The notes beneath the pieces are model-generated. The model was not told where the DNA came from. It searched no databases and saw only the letters and a program-made list of their open reading frames with translations. A DNA stretch of 64,000 bases from Chara braunii (lineage: Eukaryota > Streptophyta > Charophyceae > Charales > Characeae): contig BFEA01000147.1 in assembly GCA_003427395.1 (NCBI GenBank), forward strand, positions 2,125,569 to 2,189,568, written 5' to 3'. Made by a program: the position numbers and the translations under genes. Of the stretch, positions 51,122 through 62,115 are shown one piece after another; positions within the stretch are counted from its first letter, which is position 1, and every line of letters starts with the position of its first letter.

Positions 51122-51796
51122 ATGAGCACAGTTCATTCTACGCCGGTCAGTGAGTCAGTGCTGGCCAGCCTCAATCGACTCTCATGCAAGGAGGCATTCC
51201 GTTATCAGTATGTTAGTGCCATTGGTTTCAGACAGGGAGATCTGTCAATCTTCATTGTCTAGACCAGTTTTGTTGATGGCACTATCCATGATCTGAGACC
51301 TTATCTGAAGAAGGGCAAAGAGACTCATGGACTTTTCGATCCAGTCTGGATCTCAGCCACCGAATACCTTGAGCAGAGAGAGAGGGAACTCGATGAGAGT
51401 GACACTACGTTGATCCACAGCTTCGGGCCGATGCTTTATACTGACTATCCTAGACCTCCAGTCCCTTCTCTTCTCACTGATGGCACGAGTTGGCTGGAAG
51501 TGATTGGTTTGGCGAAGAGGTACATCTCTCCGGCAGTGATCGATATTGAGGCACTGACCGAACCGACCGAGTATCCCTACCTTAGACGAGGGGTCTTTTC
51601 AGTGGACAAACTGCCCACTTTGTGGGAGGAGTTTTGCTCCATGGTTAACTACCGTGTCATGTGCCTTGGATGGTCATGCTCAGAGTTTGCTGGCTACAGG
51701 TGGCATTTTGTCACGAAGCCTCGGTCCCAGATTGTACGTGGGCGTGGGTCACGGCACCAGAGAAGATCAGTGAAAAGAGAGATTGAGAGAGACTGA
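51122..51796 (+). pseudogene. Y-family ORF, copy Yb (one in-frame TAG)
   Basis: 224 codons from MSTVHSTPVSESVLASLNRL, interrupted only by TAG at 51260. Visible blocks: YQYVSAIGFRQGDLSIF, GTIHDLRPYLKKG, PPVPSLLTDGTSWLEVIGL and a basic C terminus. It is the best preserved member of the Y family and the closest match to Ya. The TAG may be decay or a recoding site. Function unknown. Confidence 0.6.
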
Positions 51797-52271
51797 CCAG
51801 AGGGATGAGTGAGGACTCTTGAGAGGTGCTGACCACGCTCGTTTATGTGTACTTTCTGAGATTATTATGAGTTCTCATTCTTCCCTCACTCAATTGCTTC
51901 TGTCTTTGCTCGAGTCAGTCAGTTTTATTTTCTGCATTATTCTTGTTTGATGAATGCCTTCGTGGATGTTTTGTCACAGTTCTCAAAATCAGATTGACAT
52001 AATTGATGTATGCATAACACCCCATAATTTTATGATTATTATTTGCATAATTCTCTGCTGTTCCGAATCAAAATAAAAGATTTTTAAGACCGGGGACCGG
52101 CGAAGACCGCAATTGAATGGTCTCGCTGGAAGCCGGACGCACACAACAGGAAGGGATTTGCATTATTTAATTTATTTTATTTATTACAATCACATACAAA
52201 ATCCTGCGTGACAGCTTGTTGGCTTTCTTGGTCGCTTGAAGTGACACGACTAAGAAAAAGTGCGACAAAAA

Positions 52272-52290
52272 TGACGCCGTTGTCGGGGAC
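52272..52290 (+). promoter_or_regulatory. tRNA-Asp-type primer-binding site of gypsy element
   Basis: TGACGCCGTTGTCGGGGAC differs by two transitions from the common plant gypsy TGGCGCCGTTGCCGGGGA type. A candidate LTR end GCGACA lies about 4 nt upstream. The matching position in the Ya block (near 44450) retains only the TCGGGG part. Confidence 0.6.
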
Positions 52291-52718
52291 ATGAAAAAAT
52301 TTTCGTGTCCGGAACGAGCCTGGGTCATCATCATCTTTGAGCCTTGATTAGGACGTGAAAACTGTTGACATTTCTGTGAGCTTCATGTTAATTTTATTTA
52401 TTGTCATTTAAGTCCCGATTTTCTTGAGAATCACGACGACTAACTGTGATTTATTTTTCCTTGTGTGAGTTACCACACTGGATCGGGAAAATGAGATTGA
52501 CACTATTGACTGAAGAGAATCGAGCTTGACACCAGGTATGCCAAATTTTCGTCCAACACACTGAAAGAAAATTGAAAGGAAGAGAGTGGGACGGATCGGG
52601 ATAGATGCTGGTCGACGGTGCTCTGACAGAATTGTCTAAATTTACTACAAGAGGGATATTTTCTTACAGGTAAAAGGCTTGTTGGAGCTATCACTCTTGT
52701 GGCTGAACTATCTGCGTA

Positions 52719-53018
52719 GTGCTGACTCACTTCTTGGAAGGAGATATCTATGATATCCGCCCCTATGTCAAGGAAGAAGGCAGCAATGATGGTGAATATT
52801 TTAATTGGTTATGGGAGATTGTGATCCAATTTATCTATGATAAAAAGACAGACTTGATCAAGCAAAAGAGGAAAGTGGAATGGGGTATAATGCTAGTAAC
52901 GTACAAGACTTTTCCAATCCCTCCTATACCTGACAGCTATTGTGATGGGACTAGCTGGTTGCCGATAATCAACATGGTATTGACCAGAGAAAAAAAAAAC
53001 AATGGATATGAGAGCTGA
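52719..53018 (+). CDS. Y-family ORF, copy Yc (partial)
   Basis: 99 codons. GDIYDIRPYVKEEG and IPPIPDSYCDGTSWLPI match Yb blocks GTIHDLRPY and PPVPSLLTDGTSW. The N-terminal third is missing or out of frame. Its 3' end overlaps Yd by 17 nt. Confidence 0.5.
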   Translation: MLTHFLEGDIYDIRPYVKEEGSNDGEYFNWLWEIVIQFIYDKKTDLIKQKRKVEWGIMLVTYKTFPIPPIPDSYCDGTSWLPIINMVLTREKKNNGYES

Positions 53019-53502
53019 AGAGATTTCAGCAGAAGTAATTAGACAAAGAATGTCAAATTTTGACAGAGGTTCGGGTCCAAATCAAGAGAAGGTCGAATGT
53101 CTCCTGAGGTCACTTAATACTCTAAGCAAGATGGAGGCATTTCCACATGAAGTTGTCAGGTATGAGATGGTCGAGAGCGGATGGGAGCGGGAATGATTAT
53201 ATGTACTGACATTCTATTTCACAGACCTGGATGTGTATGACGTAAGAATTTATGTCCCAAAGGAAAAAAGTGTTGATGCAGTGTATGAGAGATGCTGAAG
53301 ATTTGATGAAGAGGTAGTACTGACAAGGAAAGAGAGGCTTGAGAGGGAGAACGAATGCTTCACTGGGTCGACCCGATTTACTGTCTTTGATGGATTCCCA
53401 GTCCCTCCCTTGCCTGATATCAATCTATCTAAAAACAATTGGTATACCATGATAAAGTTTGCATGGAAAGTGAAGAGGGCCCAAGAAGGATACTCTCAGT
53501 AG
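53002..53502 (+). pseudogene. Y-family ORF, copy Yd (in-frame stops)
   Basis: It opens MDMRAEEISAEVIRQRMS (initiator near 53002). LLRSLNTLSKMEAF aligns with LASLNRLSCKEAF of Yb. After a TGA at 53194, LDVYDVRIYVPKEK and FPVPPLPD plus a conserved Trp (NNW) follow. It has its own N terminus, so it is a separate ORF and not a frameshifted part of Yc. Confidence 0.5.
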
Positions 53503-54011
53503 TCAGGATAACTACTGTGAGGGGTAAACTCTATGAGGAGATAGGGAGTGATAATCCTTTTGTGATCCTGAGTTATGAGACTTGTGAGAGAGGACCCATA
53601 ATATTTTATATCCCAGTGGTCAAATTCCTGAGTACTGGCAGCCTGGACGTATAGATTTATGTACCAGCAGGCCTAGAAAAGGAAGATGACTACTTGAAGT
53701 GTCAGACAAACGCTTATATTAGTCTCATAAGAACCAAGGAGTGGCTTGAAAAACTAAATAGAAAAGTAACCAGGGGAAAATAAGAAAGACAATTTGAGAG
53801 GCTTCCTGAGTTCTCAATTGCTAAGGAATTTGAAGGCAGGAGAGATTGGACGCCTCTGTTGGAAGCCATTGCAGAGATTGGTAGGGCAAGAGAAAAAAAC
53901 TCCACTGTGATGATAAAATCTCTACTTCTGAGTGCCTTTGAACACAGATTTGAGATCCCCGATTATGTCCAACCTGATATCTACCTTTCAGATGTTGCTT
54001 ATGATGATTAG
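53439..54011 (+). pseudogene. Y-family ORF, copy Ye (in-frame stops)
   Basis: PFVILSYETCERGPIIFYI and SLDV-stop-IYVP correspond to the YVSAIGF and DLRPY blocks. RRDWTPLLEAIAEIGRA matches the TSWLEVIGLAKR block. It overlaps Yd and ends 2 nt before X4. Confidence 0.45.
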
Positions 54012-54013
54012 CA

Positions 54014-54310
54014 ATGCCCAGTTTGACTGAACAACTGACACTAGGAGATGTGTTGGAAGGTAGAGTAGTCAAGATAGAAGGGACTCTTCGGATCTCTGAC
54101 AGAAATCTTTCTACTCTGGATGAGCTTGAGTTTTTGCCGCCTTTTTTAGATCGCATGAGAGATTCTGCCTTGAGAATTACCACTGACCAGACTGAGATAA
54201 ACTATCTGTTAAAGGTGGTGAAAGTGAGAACTACTGAGAGAGTATCATATCACACTTTTCAGGAACGGATCTCTCTTGCAAGATTTCACTCTGTTAACGG
54301 TGGACTGTAA
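54014..54310 (+). CDS. X-family-like ORF, copy X4
   Basis: 98 codons, intact. MRDSALRITTDQTEINYLLK aligns with LRRIALSLITTQSIIAYTLY of X5. A TAA then separates it from X5 in the same frame, by 3 nt. Confidence 0.45.
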   Translation: MPSLTEQLTLGDVLEGRVVKIEGTLRISDRNLSTLDELEFLPPFLDRMRDSALRITTDQTEINYLLKVVKVRTTERVSYHTFQERISLARFHSVNGGL

Positions 54311-54313
54311 ACG

Positions 54314-54580
54314 ATGCAATTTGATTATGAGATTATAGACCTGACTCGATATTTTATGATTTGGGGTACTATAAAGGGGTATAATAGAAGATTGAATAGA
54401 GATGATGAGAAAAAGTTGATTGAAGATTACATCGAAAGGCTGAGAAGGATTGCACTGTCCTTGATCACTACCCAATCCATTATTGCTTATACCCTATATT
54501 TACAGAACTCTCAAGGTGTAGAGCAGACAAGAGAAGAAAAAAATGAGCCTGTATCCCTTGCTAGAAGAGTGAGAGAATGA
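54314..54580 (+). CDS. X-family-like ORF, copy X5
   Basis: 88 codons, intact. Its TGA overlaps the first ATG of the gag frame (ATGA, 54577-54580), a layout compatible with termination-reinitiation. Confidence 0.45.
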   Translation: MQFDYEIIDLTRYFMIWGTIKGYNRRLNRDDEKKLIEDYIERLRRIALSLITTQSIIAYTLYLQNSQGVEQTREEKNEPVSLARRVRE

Positions 54581-55728
54581 GGGGCAAAGAAGGAGAGGGG
54601 AAGGGTGACAGAGAGAGAGAAGAGGATATCTGGAAAAAGTCTATTGTCAAGATGGCAGGGCGAGCAAGACCGAGTACATCAGCAGGGACCAATGAAGAGG
54701 CTTTGGTTGGGGTTATACGAGAACTGGTCGAGAGAGTTGATACAATCAAAGGGGGGTCAGATATTGCAAGAGCAAAGAGACCAGATGAGAGAATTCCCTG
54801 CTTCAGAGGACCTCAAGTTAACGACTTCCTGGATGAGTATGAGTTATTTGGGTTCAGTTATGGCTGGACAAATAAGCAACGGCTTAAGCACCTTCTATCT
54901 TATTGTGACACTGATTCGAGACTGGCAGTTCAAAAACTAATGGAAGGTGCTACTACTTGGGAAGAGGTCAAGGAGAGACTGAAAAAAGAATTTGAGAAAG
55001 ATTCAGTTCCAACCACAACTAAGGACTCACTTAACATCAGAAGAGTTAAATACGACACTTTCAATGTTTTTCTTCAGACCTTTATCCGAACAACAAAAAA
55101 AATTTCATATTTGGATGAAGCTCAGAGATGCCATATATTTTTGTCAAATTTTACTGACACTGAAAGACAAACAGTTCTTAATCAAGCTCAACACTATCCT
55201 CTCAGTTGGGATGAAATGATTGCAATTATAAGAACTCTACCTACTGTCTCCCATAAGAAATGGTCACTGAATCAGATCAGTACTTTGATCAAGGATTGGG
55301 AGACTGCGAATGAAATGAATAGAGGAAGCAATCTGACTGCTGAGAACCTTCTTCAAAAAGTGATGGCTAACTTTATGCCTGCAAGGCCTGCAACGCATGT
55401 TGTGGATGACAGGGGAAAGAAAAGGGCTCAAAGTGAGGAAGATGACGACGATGATGATGACAATGAAAATCATGGTAAGAAGGGGGATTCGTCCAGAACC
55501 AAAAGGAATGGGAAGAATGGTGATGGAGGAAACAGAGAGAGAAGAAAATATGATGAGCGTCCTAAGAGGAGTTTTACCTGCTACTATTGTGGTGAAAGTG
55601 ACTATACTACCACCTATTGCAAACCTCTTGAGGAGGATGTAAGGAGTGGTGTGGCAAAAAAAGATGCGAAGGACATGTCTGTGATAGTTCATGGAATAAG
55701 TTGGATCCTAGACATCCGGGAGGTATGA
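54577..55728 (+). CDS. gag: Ty3/gypsy Gag (capsid and nucleocapsid)
   Basis: The frame is 383 codons. A more family-like start is the Met at 54652 (MAGRARPSTSAG). The capsid-like core (FRGPQVNDFLDEYELFGFSY to about NQAQHYPLSWDEM) is typical of Gag helical domains that assemble the virus-like particle. An acidic run (DDDDDDD) and basic linker precede a C-terminal zinc knuckle, CYYCGESDYTTTYC, in which the His of CX2CX4HX4C is Tyr. A run of seven A (55656-55662) sits in the right phase for a -1 shift into the protease frame. Confidence 0.8.
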   Translation: MRGKEGEGKGDREREEDIWKKSIVKMAGRARPSTSAGTNEEALVGVIRELVERVDTIKGGSDIARAKRPDERIPCFRGPQVNDFLDEYELFGFSYGWTNKQRLKHLLSYCDTDSRLAVQKLMEGATTWEEVKERLKKEFEKDSVPTTTKDSLNIRRVKYDTFNVFLQTFIRTTKKISYLDEAQRCHIFLSNFTDTERQTVLNQAQHYPLSWDEMIAIIRTLPTVSHKKWSLNQISTLIKDWETANEMNRGSNLTAENLLQKVMANFMPARPATHVVDDRGKKRAQSEEDDDDDDDNENHGKKGDSSRTKRNGKNGDGGNRERRKYDERPKRSFTCYYCGESDYTTTYCKPLEEDVRSGVAKKDAKDMSVIVHGISWILDIREV

Positions 55729-57113
55729 GACTTCTTGCTCTTAAACATGATGAAAATATGAAGATTAAGAAGAAGAGAAAGACCAATGTGAATGTTTATT
55801 TCCTTATTGGAGATTTACCTAATGAGCTAGTACAAAGGGCAAATGACCCTTATACCACGATTGAACTGCCTCTGCAGTCCTTAACACTGACAGAATGTGA
55901 GCCTAGCGAGGCATCAACAAGTGAGTCTCCATTGGAAGGGAACCCTACTTTTCAGAATCCTTCTTGATTAGAAGAGTCCTCTTCCAATGAAATGACTCAT
56001 CTCGTGGCTAACATGATGTCATTCCATGGTGATTTACCCCCAGAACTTATCATGGAACCCAGTGTCAGGGTTGGTGAAGTGAGGAACCATCAAACCCGTA
56101 TGACACCTCAGATGATAGAAGAAAAGAAAAGAAAGAAGGCTGAGGAATCACTTATTAACATCCTTGATGACCCTGAACCGGAACGTTCACAGGAAAAGAA
56201 TGAACAGGGAAGAAAAAGAAAATTTATTCTCAAGAGTGATTTTGATGACGGGACTGTGATTTCTGATGTAATTGCTAAGATGCTGGAAGAAACGGAAGTG
56301 ACACTGTCTTTCAAGGAAGCAATGACACTAGCACCCAAGCTCAGAGAAGAGTTGAAGAGGTTAATTGAGAAGAAGAAGATGAAAGTTAATTATTTGGGGT
56401 CAGTCTTTCCCAACCAAGTGAATAGATCACTACCAGGTTGCAAGATGAGATTTGCAACCATGGGTTGTGGGCATCTTACAATTCGTATTAATCAAGTGAA
56501 GATTATAGCCCTAGTAGATTCTGGGGCAGAGATGATACTTCTTTCACGGAGAACGATGGAAGCATGTAATTTATCTATTGACAGACCTGCACAAAATGTA
56601 CTGAGTAATATTGCAGGAGAGTTGTTCGTGGCAGGATTTATTGATAATTTGCCTATCAGGGTTGAGACAATGACTGTGGAATGACTAGGTTTTGTAGTAC
56701 CGGATCTTGATCATGACTGTATCTTAGGAACTCCATTCCTGCATAGGATGGAAGCAGTCCAATTTTTCAGTCATGAGGGGTCATCTTGGATCAGTCTACA
56801 GGACCCCGAGACTGCTCAAGAGCAAACCTTTATGGTCAGTACGAAAAATGACTTCAAGCATCAACTATCTGCTAATTCGATCAGGAGGGATGCAACTGCT
56901 GAAAGGGTTAGGAGACTAAAGGAAGAGGGAAAACGAGAAGCAAAAGAAGAGATTTCGGTGAGAATCAATCAGGTTTCGAAAATGATAAAAAACCTTGGTA
57001 AACTCGAGGATGAGGATGGGCAAATTGAAGCCTTCAAGAAGGCTGTAGAGACCGCTAAGGGAGGAAAGATGAAATTGAGATTTGCATCGACTCACCCTTT
57101 TTTAGAAAAATAG
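55662..57113 (+). pseudogene. pro: Gypsy aspartic protease region (in-frame stops)
   Basis: The frame is -1 relative to gag. The retropepsin motif ALVDSGAEMILLS (about 56510-56550) carries the catalytic Asp, and the C-terminal block DHDCILGTPFLHRM follows after a TGA at 56682. Another TGA lies at 55965. It cleaves the polyprotein in active relatives. An acidic/basic spacer runs on to 57113. Confidence 0.7.
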
Positions 57114-57163
57114 TCACTGGATCGAAAAGAAAATACTAACCCAAGGGGGTAAAGAAAAACTCA

Positions 57164-58675
57164 GTGGCAGTCTTATTAAAAAAAGATTATGATGAAGCAT
57201 TGGAAAAAGAAAGACAAATTATAAGAGCATTGAGAGAATCAGCGAAACTGGAGAATAGGGTCACCAAAGAAAGGTTTGACACGATGAAGATAGGCTCATA
57301 TCAGTTTATCCTGCCTAAAGAGAAAAAATATATCTTCAGGATGTGTCAGAAATTCTTTGGTGCCTTCTCCTTTAATGATGAAGAGAGAAGACAGTTAGAC
57401 GTGGACATGATCAAGATGGCCAAGATCTGGACAGTTGATCATGTTCCATGGAATGATAGACCAACCAAGTATGCCTTGAAGAAAGAGGCAGATGTTGTAA
57501 AGTATCTTGACAAGAAGATTGCATCTAATGTTGTTGAACCTGCTGATGGACTGTATGCTAACCACTGGTTTTATTTCTGGAAACCAGGGGGCGGACTAAG
57601 ATGGATACAGAATCTTCAGAAGCTCAATTCTATGACGGTACGTGATGCAGGTAGTCTTCCTAATGTTGATCTCCTCGCTGAATCCTTTGCTGGTCGATGT
57701 ATATATTCTCTGGTTGACCTGTATTCTGGCTATGACCAGTTCTCTATTGATCCCACTAGCCGGCCAATGACCGCCATGCACACGCCAAGGGGGCTTGTTC
57801 AGATGTGTGTGGTGCCTCAGGGCTAGACTAACGGAGTGGCAGTGGTTCAAAGGGATATGATCAAAGTCGTGCAGGATATTTTTCCTAAAATAACCAGCCC
57901 CTACATTCATGATAATCCTGTAAAAGGACCCTTGGTAAGAGATGAAACTTTGGTCGCAGGGGGAGTCAGGAAGTTTGTCTGGGAACATGCTGAAGGAGTA
58001 AAAATGGTTGTAGAAAGACTTCGGAAGTATAATCTGACTGCCAGTGGGCCAAAGTCCCTTCTCTTCCAACCGGAAGTGGTAATCTTGGACTTCAGATGCT
58101 TTTCCAAGGGTAGGAGCCCAGATCCCAAGAAGATAGACAAGATCTTGAACTGACCACTGCCTTTCAAAAGGGTGACAAACGTCAGGAGCTTTTTGAGCGT
58201 CTGTGGGTTCTGGAGGATTTTTATTCCTCATTTTGTTGCCCTTGCAGAGCCTCTGAGAGAAATGGTAAGACAAGGGGCGAACTTAGCCTGGAATGATAAA
58301 AGACAAGCTGCAGCAGAAACATTGCAAGAAAAACTAAAAGACGGTGGTGTAGTACTGGGAGTACCCTATTATGATGATGAGGAGACAAGACCTTTCATCA
58401 TTGAGGTTGATGGAGGACCAGTGGCGCTGGGTGGAGTGCTTATTTAGAAAGATGAAAATGAGAGAGAGAGACCTCTAAGATTTGAAAGCAGAACCCTCAA
58501 TTCTACTGCAAGAGGCTACACCCAATTCAAGAAAGAGTTACTGTCAATCATCTATAGCCTCAGGTGCTTCAAGCACTACGTCTTGGGAAGGAGATTCATC
58601 CTGAGGACTGATGCATCTGTTGTGATTGGTGCCATTAAAAAGCACCAACAGGTAGATCCAACAGTCAACAAATAG
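57164..58675 (+). pseudogene. pol: Gypsy reverse transcriptase and RNase H (in-frame stops)
   Basis: RT blocks: ANHWFYFWKPGGGLRWIQNLQKLN, with LVDLYSGYDQFSI holding the first catalytic Asp, then HTPRGLVQMCVVPQG-stop-TN. The YXDD box reads YIHD (PYIHDNPVKG), so the second catalytic Asp pair is damaged. RNase H shows IIEVDGGPVALGG, FKKELLSII and LRTDAS. In-frame stops are at 57824, 58151, 58445 and 58673; three of these sit where relatives usually have Trp. This copy cannot make active enzyme. Confidence 0.82.
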
Positions 58676-60176
58676 ATCAGAAGAAGAAGAAGATGTTGAT
58701 GAAACAATTGAAGAATCTGCCTATGTTGATAACTTTCTTAATGAAAAAGATGATGAGGATTATGAGGCACCATGCTCCTACCGGTGGAGTCTGTGGCCTG
58801 AAGAGAGAGACAGTTGGGGAGAAATCCCAAGTGCATATGTTTATGAATCGATTATTGGAAAAGAGGAAGAAGATGAACCGAACGATTGGTATGCCATAAT
58901 TGATGCAACAAAAGTGGCTGCTCATGAGATTGGAGAAAGTTCAGGTTCAAAGGAAGAAGAAGAGAGAGAAAAGAAGGAAGAAGAGATATTTTTCTTCTTT
59001 TAAGAATATGATGAAAATTATCAAGAGATTGACAGGAAGATGGAAAGGGAGCAGCGAAAAGAATATTATTGTAAAAATTCAAGGAAGAAATTCAGGCTAA
59101 AAAGATGACATCTCTTTGTGGATGGTAAGGGAGGCCTACCTCCACTAAGAGTGGTCTGTGGTAAAGAAAGGCAGTTAGAGATAATTACTGCTCTGCATGA
59201 AGGGGTCGCTGGTGGTCACAGGGCTGCTCAGGCTACCTACTCCAAGACTATCAAACTCTACTTCTGGCCTGGCATGAGAGACATGATTTTCAGATACTGC
59301 AAATCATGTGTGTTATGTCAGAAGAGGTCTACCACAAGAATGATTGAACCCCTATTCCCTACAATCCTGGTAAAGCCATGCAACAGAGTTCATCTGGATC
59401 TCATCACTATACCTCCAGGCAGGGGTGGGATGAGATACATACTAAACATGAGAGATAATTTCTCTGGATACGTTGAGGCAAAAACTCTGAAAAGGAAGAC
59501 AGCCGAACAAGTGGCTGATTGGATAGAGGAAGTTTATCTCTGGTATCCTTTTATCAGAGAATTTGTTTCAGACAGAGGATCAAAATTCAGAAATGAGGTT
59601 GTCAGAAGAATTACACTCAGATTGAGAGTCAGAATTCGATATGTGACTACTTATCATCCTCAAGCGAATGCTCCTGTGGAAAGAGGCCACATAACTCTGA
59701 AAGATTCATTGGCCAAGTGGTGTGAAGGGAAACTCAGTAACTGGCCAAAGGTGTTAAGAGCTGCTGTATATGCTGATAATATCACATTCAAGAGAACTAC
59801 TGGTTATGAATCTTATACACTGTGGTATGACCATTATGCTACATTGCCTATTGAAAGTATTGTCAAAACATGGTAAAGTCAAGAAAGTGACAGGGATTAT
59901 TCTATTTCAAAACTCCTTCAGATCAGAATGAGGCAGATATCTGAAGTTGATCGGGCAGTGATGGATGCAGCAGAGAGAATGACATCCAGCAGACTATCGG
60001 ATCAAGAAAGATGGAACAAGAAAATATATATAAGAAAAGAGAAATTGAAGATTGGAGATTTTGTCCTTCTGTTTGACAGTTCCCTTGAGACACAATGGAC
60101 TAAAAGGTTGGAGCCTAGATGGCTTGGTCCTTACAGAATCACAGGAGAGGCCGAATGCAAGGTTTATGAGATCTAA
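58676..60176 (+). pseudogene. int: Gypsy integrase with acidic linker (in-frame stops)
   Basis: An acidic linker (58690-59000) is followed by the HHCC zinc domain (HEGVAGGH, CKSCVLCQK) and the DDE core: Asp in VHLDLITIP, Asp in FVSDRGSKF, Glu in NAPVERGH. The C-terminal domain has a GPYRI motif (LEPRWLGPYRITGEAE), without a clear chromodomain. Stops lie at 59001, 59106, 59874 and 60174. The order RT-RNase H-integrase identifies Ty3/gypsy. Confidence 0.82.
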
Positions 60177-61939
60177 GAAATGGATGGATCCATGGCTCGT
60201 GAGATGGTATCAGAGTCAAAACTTCGTAAGTTCATCTTCAGAGACCCTGACTTGATCCCTACAGTGACTTCAGAGAGAGGAAAGAGAAGTCGACCATCCA
60301 AGTAAGAGAACGGTCATAGAGGACTGAGAAAGAGTACAGTAAGACACTGAGACAGTGAGGCTCAGTTGCCAGCATACAATGATCATTCTTGCATAGTCAA
60401 TTCAACATTTCAGTTTCAGTACTTCAATTTCAACATCTCAGTTTCAATATTCCAGTTTTCAGCAAGTCATTTCATTATTTATTTCAGCAAGCAACTAAGT
60501 TAATGAGACTGTACCTTTGATGCAGCGCTGCAGTCGTTCCATGAGTGTCAAATCCTGAGAGTGGGGAGTAACTGTGAGTACAGTCTGGGAGCATTGACAC
60601 AGTGTCAAGATCTGAGAAACTCATGGTTGTGGCACATCAAATGATATAAGCAGTAATATTCTTATCACAAAGAGAAAGCATGATGGGCATAAAGAAGTTC
60701 AGTTCTGTCTGATTGAAAGTTGTCAGCAGGAGGATTTCGTGTCTCTGACTAAGTTGTCCATCCAAGAGATTCAGACGAAGGTAGGCATAAAGAAATTCAA
60801 CTTTACTTGACTGAGAGTGGTTAGTAGAGGGACTTCGTGCTTCTTGGCTAAGGGTCTGTCTTCACTCAGATGAGGGAAGGGACCTCTCTGAGATCAGTGT
60901 TTCAGTATTTCCTTGAGACTAACGGGACGTCTCTTGGAAAAGAAATTCCAGTTGAGGGAAGGGACCCCTCTGGGGCTAGCACTAAGTTCTTTGCTTGAGG
61001 CTGAAGGGAGGTCTCTTGCGAACTCTTAGTGTTGGCTAACATGTTATTGTTCAGTGCCTCTTGAGACCGAAGGGACGTCTCTTGAGAAATGTTTGTCCTG
61101 TTATGGGGGCATGGACAGTCTGTTTGTGGGGAATTGTATGCTTGTCTGACTGCCTGTGCTTGTTGTTATCTTCACTAACCTCAGATGTTGTTGATTGTCG
61201 GGGCCAGCCAGAGCCTTATCGCAGTAGGTTGCAATCTGGTGGGGTCAGCAGGTCCCCGACGCGAGTGTCGAATTCCGTAGTTAGCTGAGGCTAAGATTCC
61301 AGGGGTCTGGCCTATGAGGCTAAAAGGGGTCAGCTGGAACCCTACCGCAATCAGAGGATGTAATCCAGTAAGGTTAGCCAGAGCCTTGAGTTGTAGTTAG
61401 ACCGGGTCCTACACTCGAAAATCTGGGCGGGGCAACCAGCGCCCTTGGCCAAAAACTGGTAGGTGAGCCGGTCCCTGACCGCAGTGGTCAAATCCGGGAT
61501 CGGGACAGTCAGACCGAAGGGACGTCTACTGTCATAGGGTGACTAGACCCGCAATACTATGGGTGTCCTGGCGAGAGTGCCAAGGGGCTGTCATACTCGA
61601 GTAGTGGGTATGATTGGTCCTGACCTGGAGGCAGGTCAAAGGGGTTGTCAAGACAAATGGTCTGACTAATCCTGGCCGAATGAGGTATGTCAGACGGACG
61701 GGACGTCTGACGTTCCTGGCCAGTGGTGGGCCGAAACCAAGGCAATCAATAAATCCTGGGTATGAAGAGTTGTTATGTATTAATTGTTATTTGTTATTTA
61801 TTGTTTTTATTTATGGGGTGTACTTTAATTTGTTAATGTTTGATTGTTGGTTGTCAGAGGGTCTGCTTGCTGGGATATGGTTGTTGTCTGTGGGACTTGC
61901 TGGTTTTGCAGGTATGCAAATACTTATCTGAAGTTCCAA
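60177..61939 (+). repeat. Post-pol region with repeated GGGACGTCT motifs
   Basis: The box GGGACGTCT occurs at 60924, 61072, 61519 and 61700, and GGGAGGTCT at 61006, usually as GACCGAAGGGACGTCTCTTG-like units. Between them, CAGCC/CTTACCGCA/AATC blocks recur. It could be the U3 region of a 3' LTR, but I find no convincing match to the sequence upstream of 52272. Confidence 0.5.
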
Positions 61940-62115
61940 GACCAGAGAAAAGAAAAAGGGTTTGGTATCCCCTCCCTTTTGTCTGAGAAGTTGAGAAGAC
62001 GCCTCACTCAGACCAGAGAAAGAAAAACAAGGGTTTTGTTATCTCCATCAAGTGAGGAGCTGAGGAGATGTCTTTCAAACTAGAGAACAAAAAAGAGGGT
62101 TTGGTATACCCTACT
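61940..62115. repeat. About 70-bp imperfect tandem repeat
   Basis: AGACCAGAGAAA...GGGTTT, then a GAGAAG/GAGGAG block, starts at 61940, 62010 and (diverged) 62078. Confidence 0.65.
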
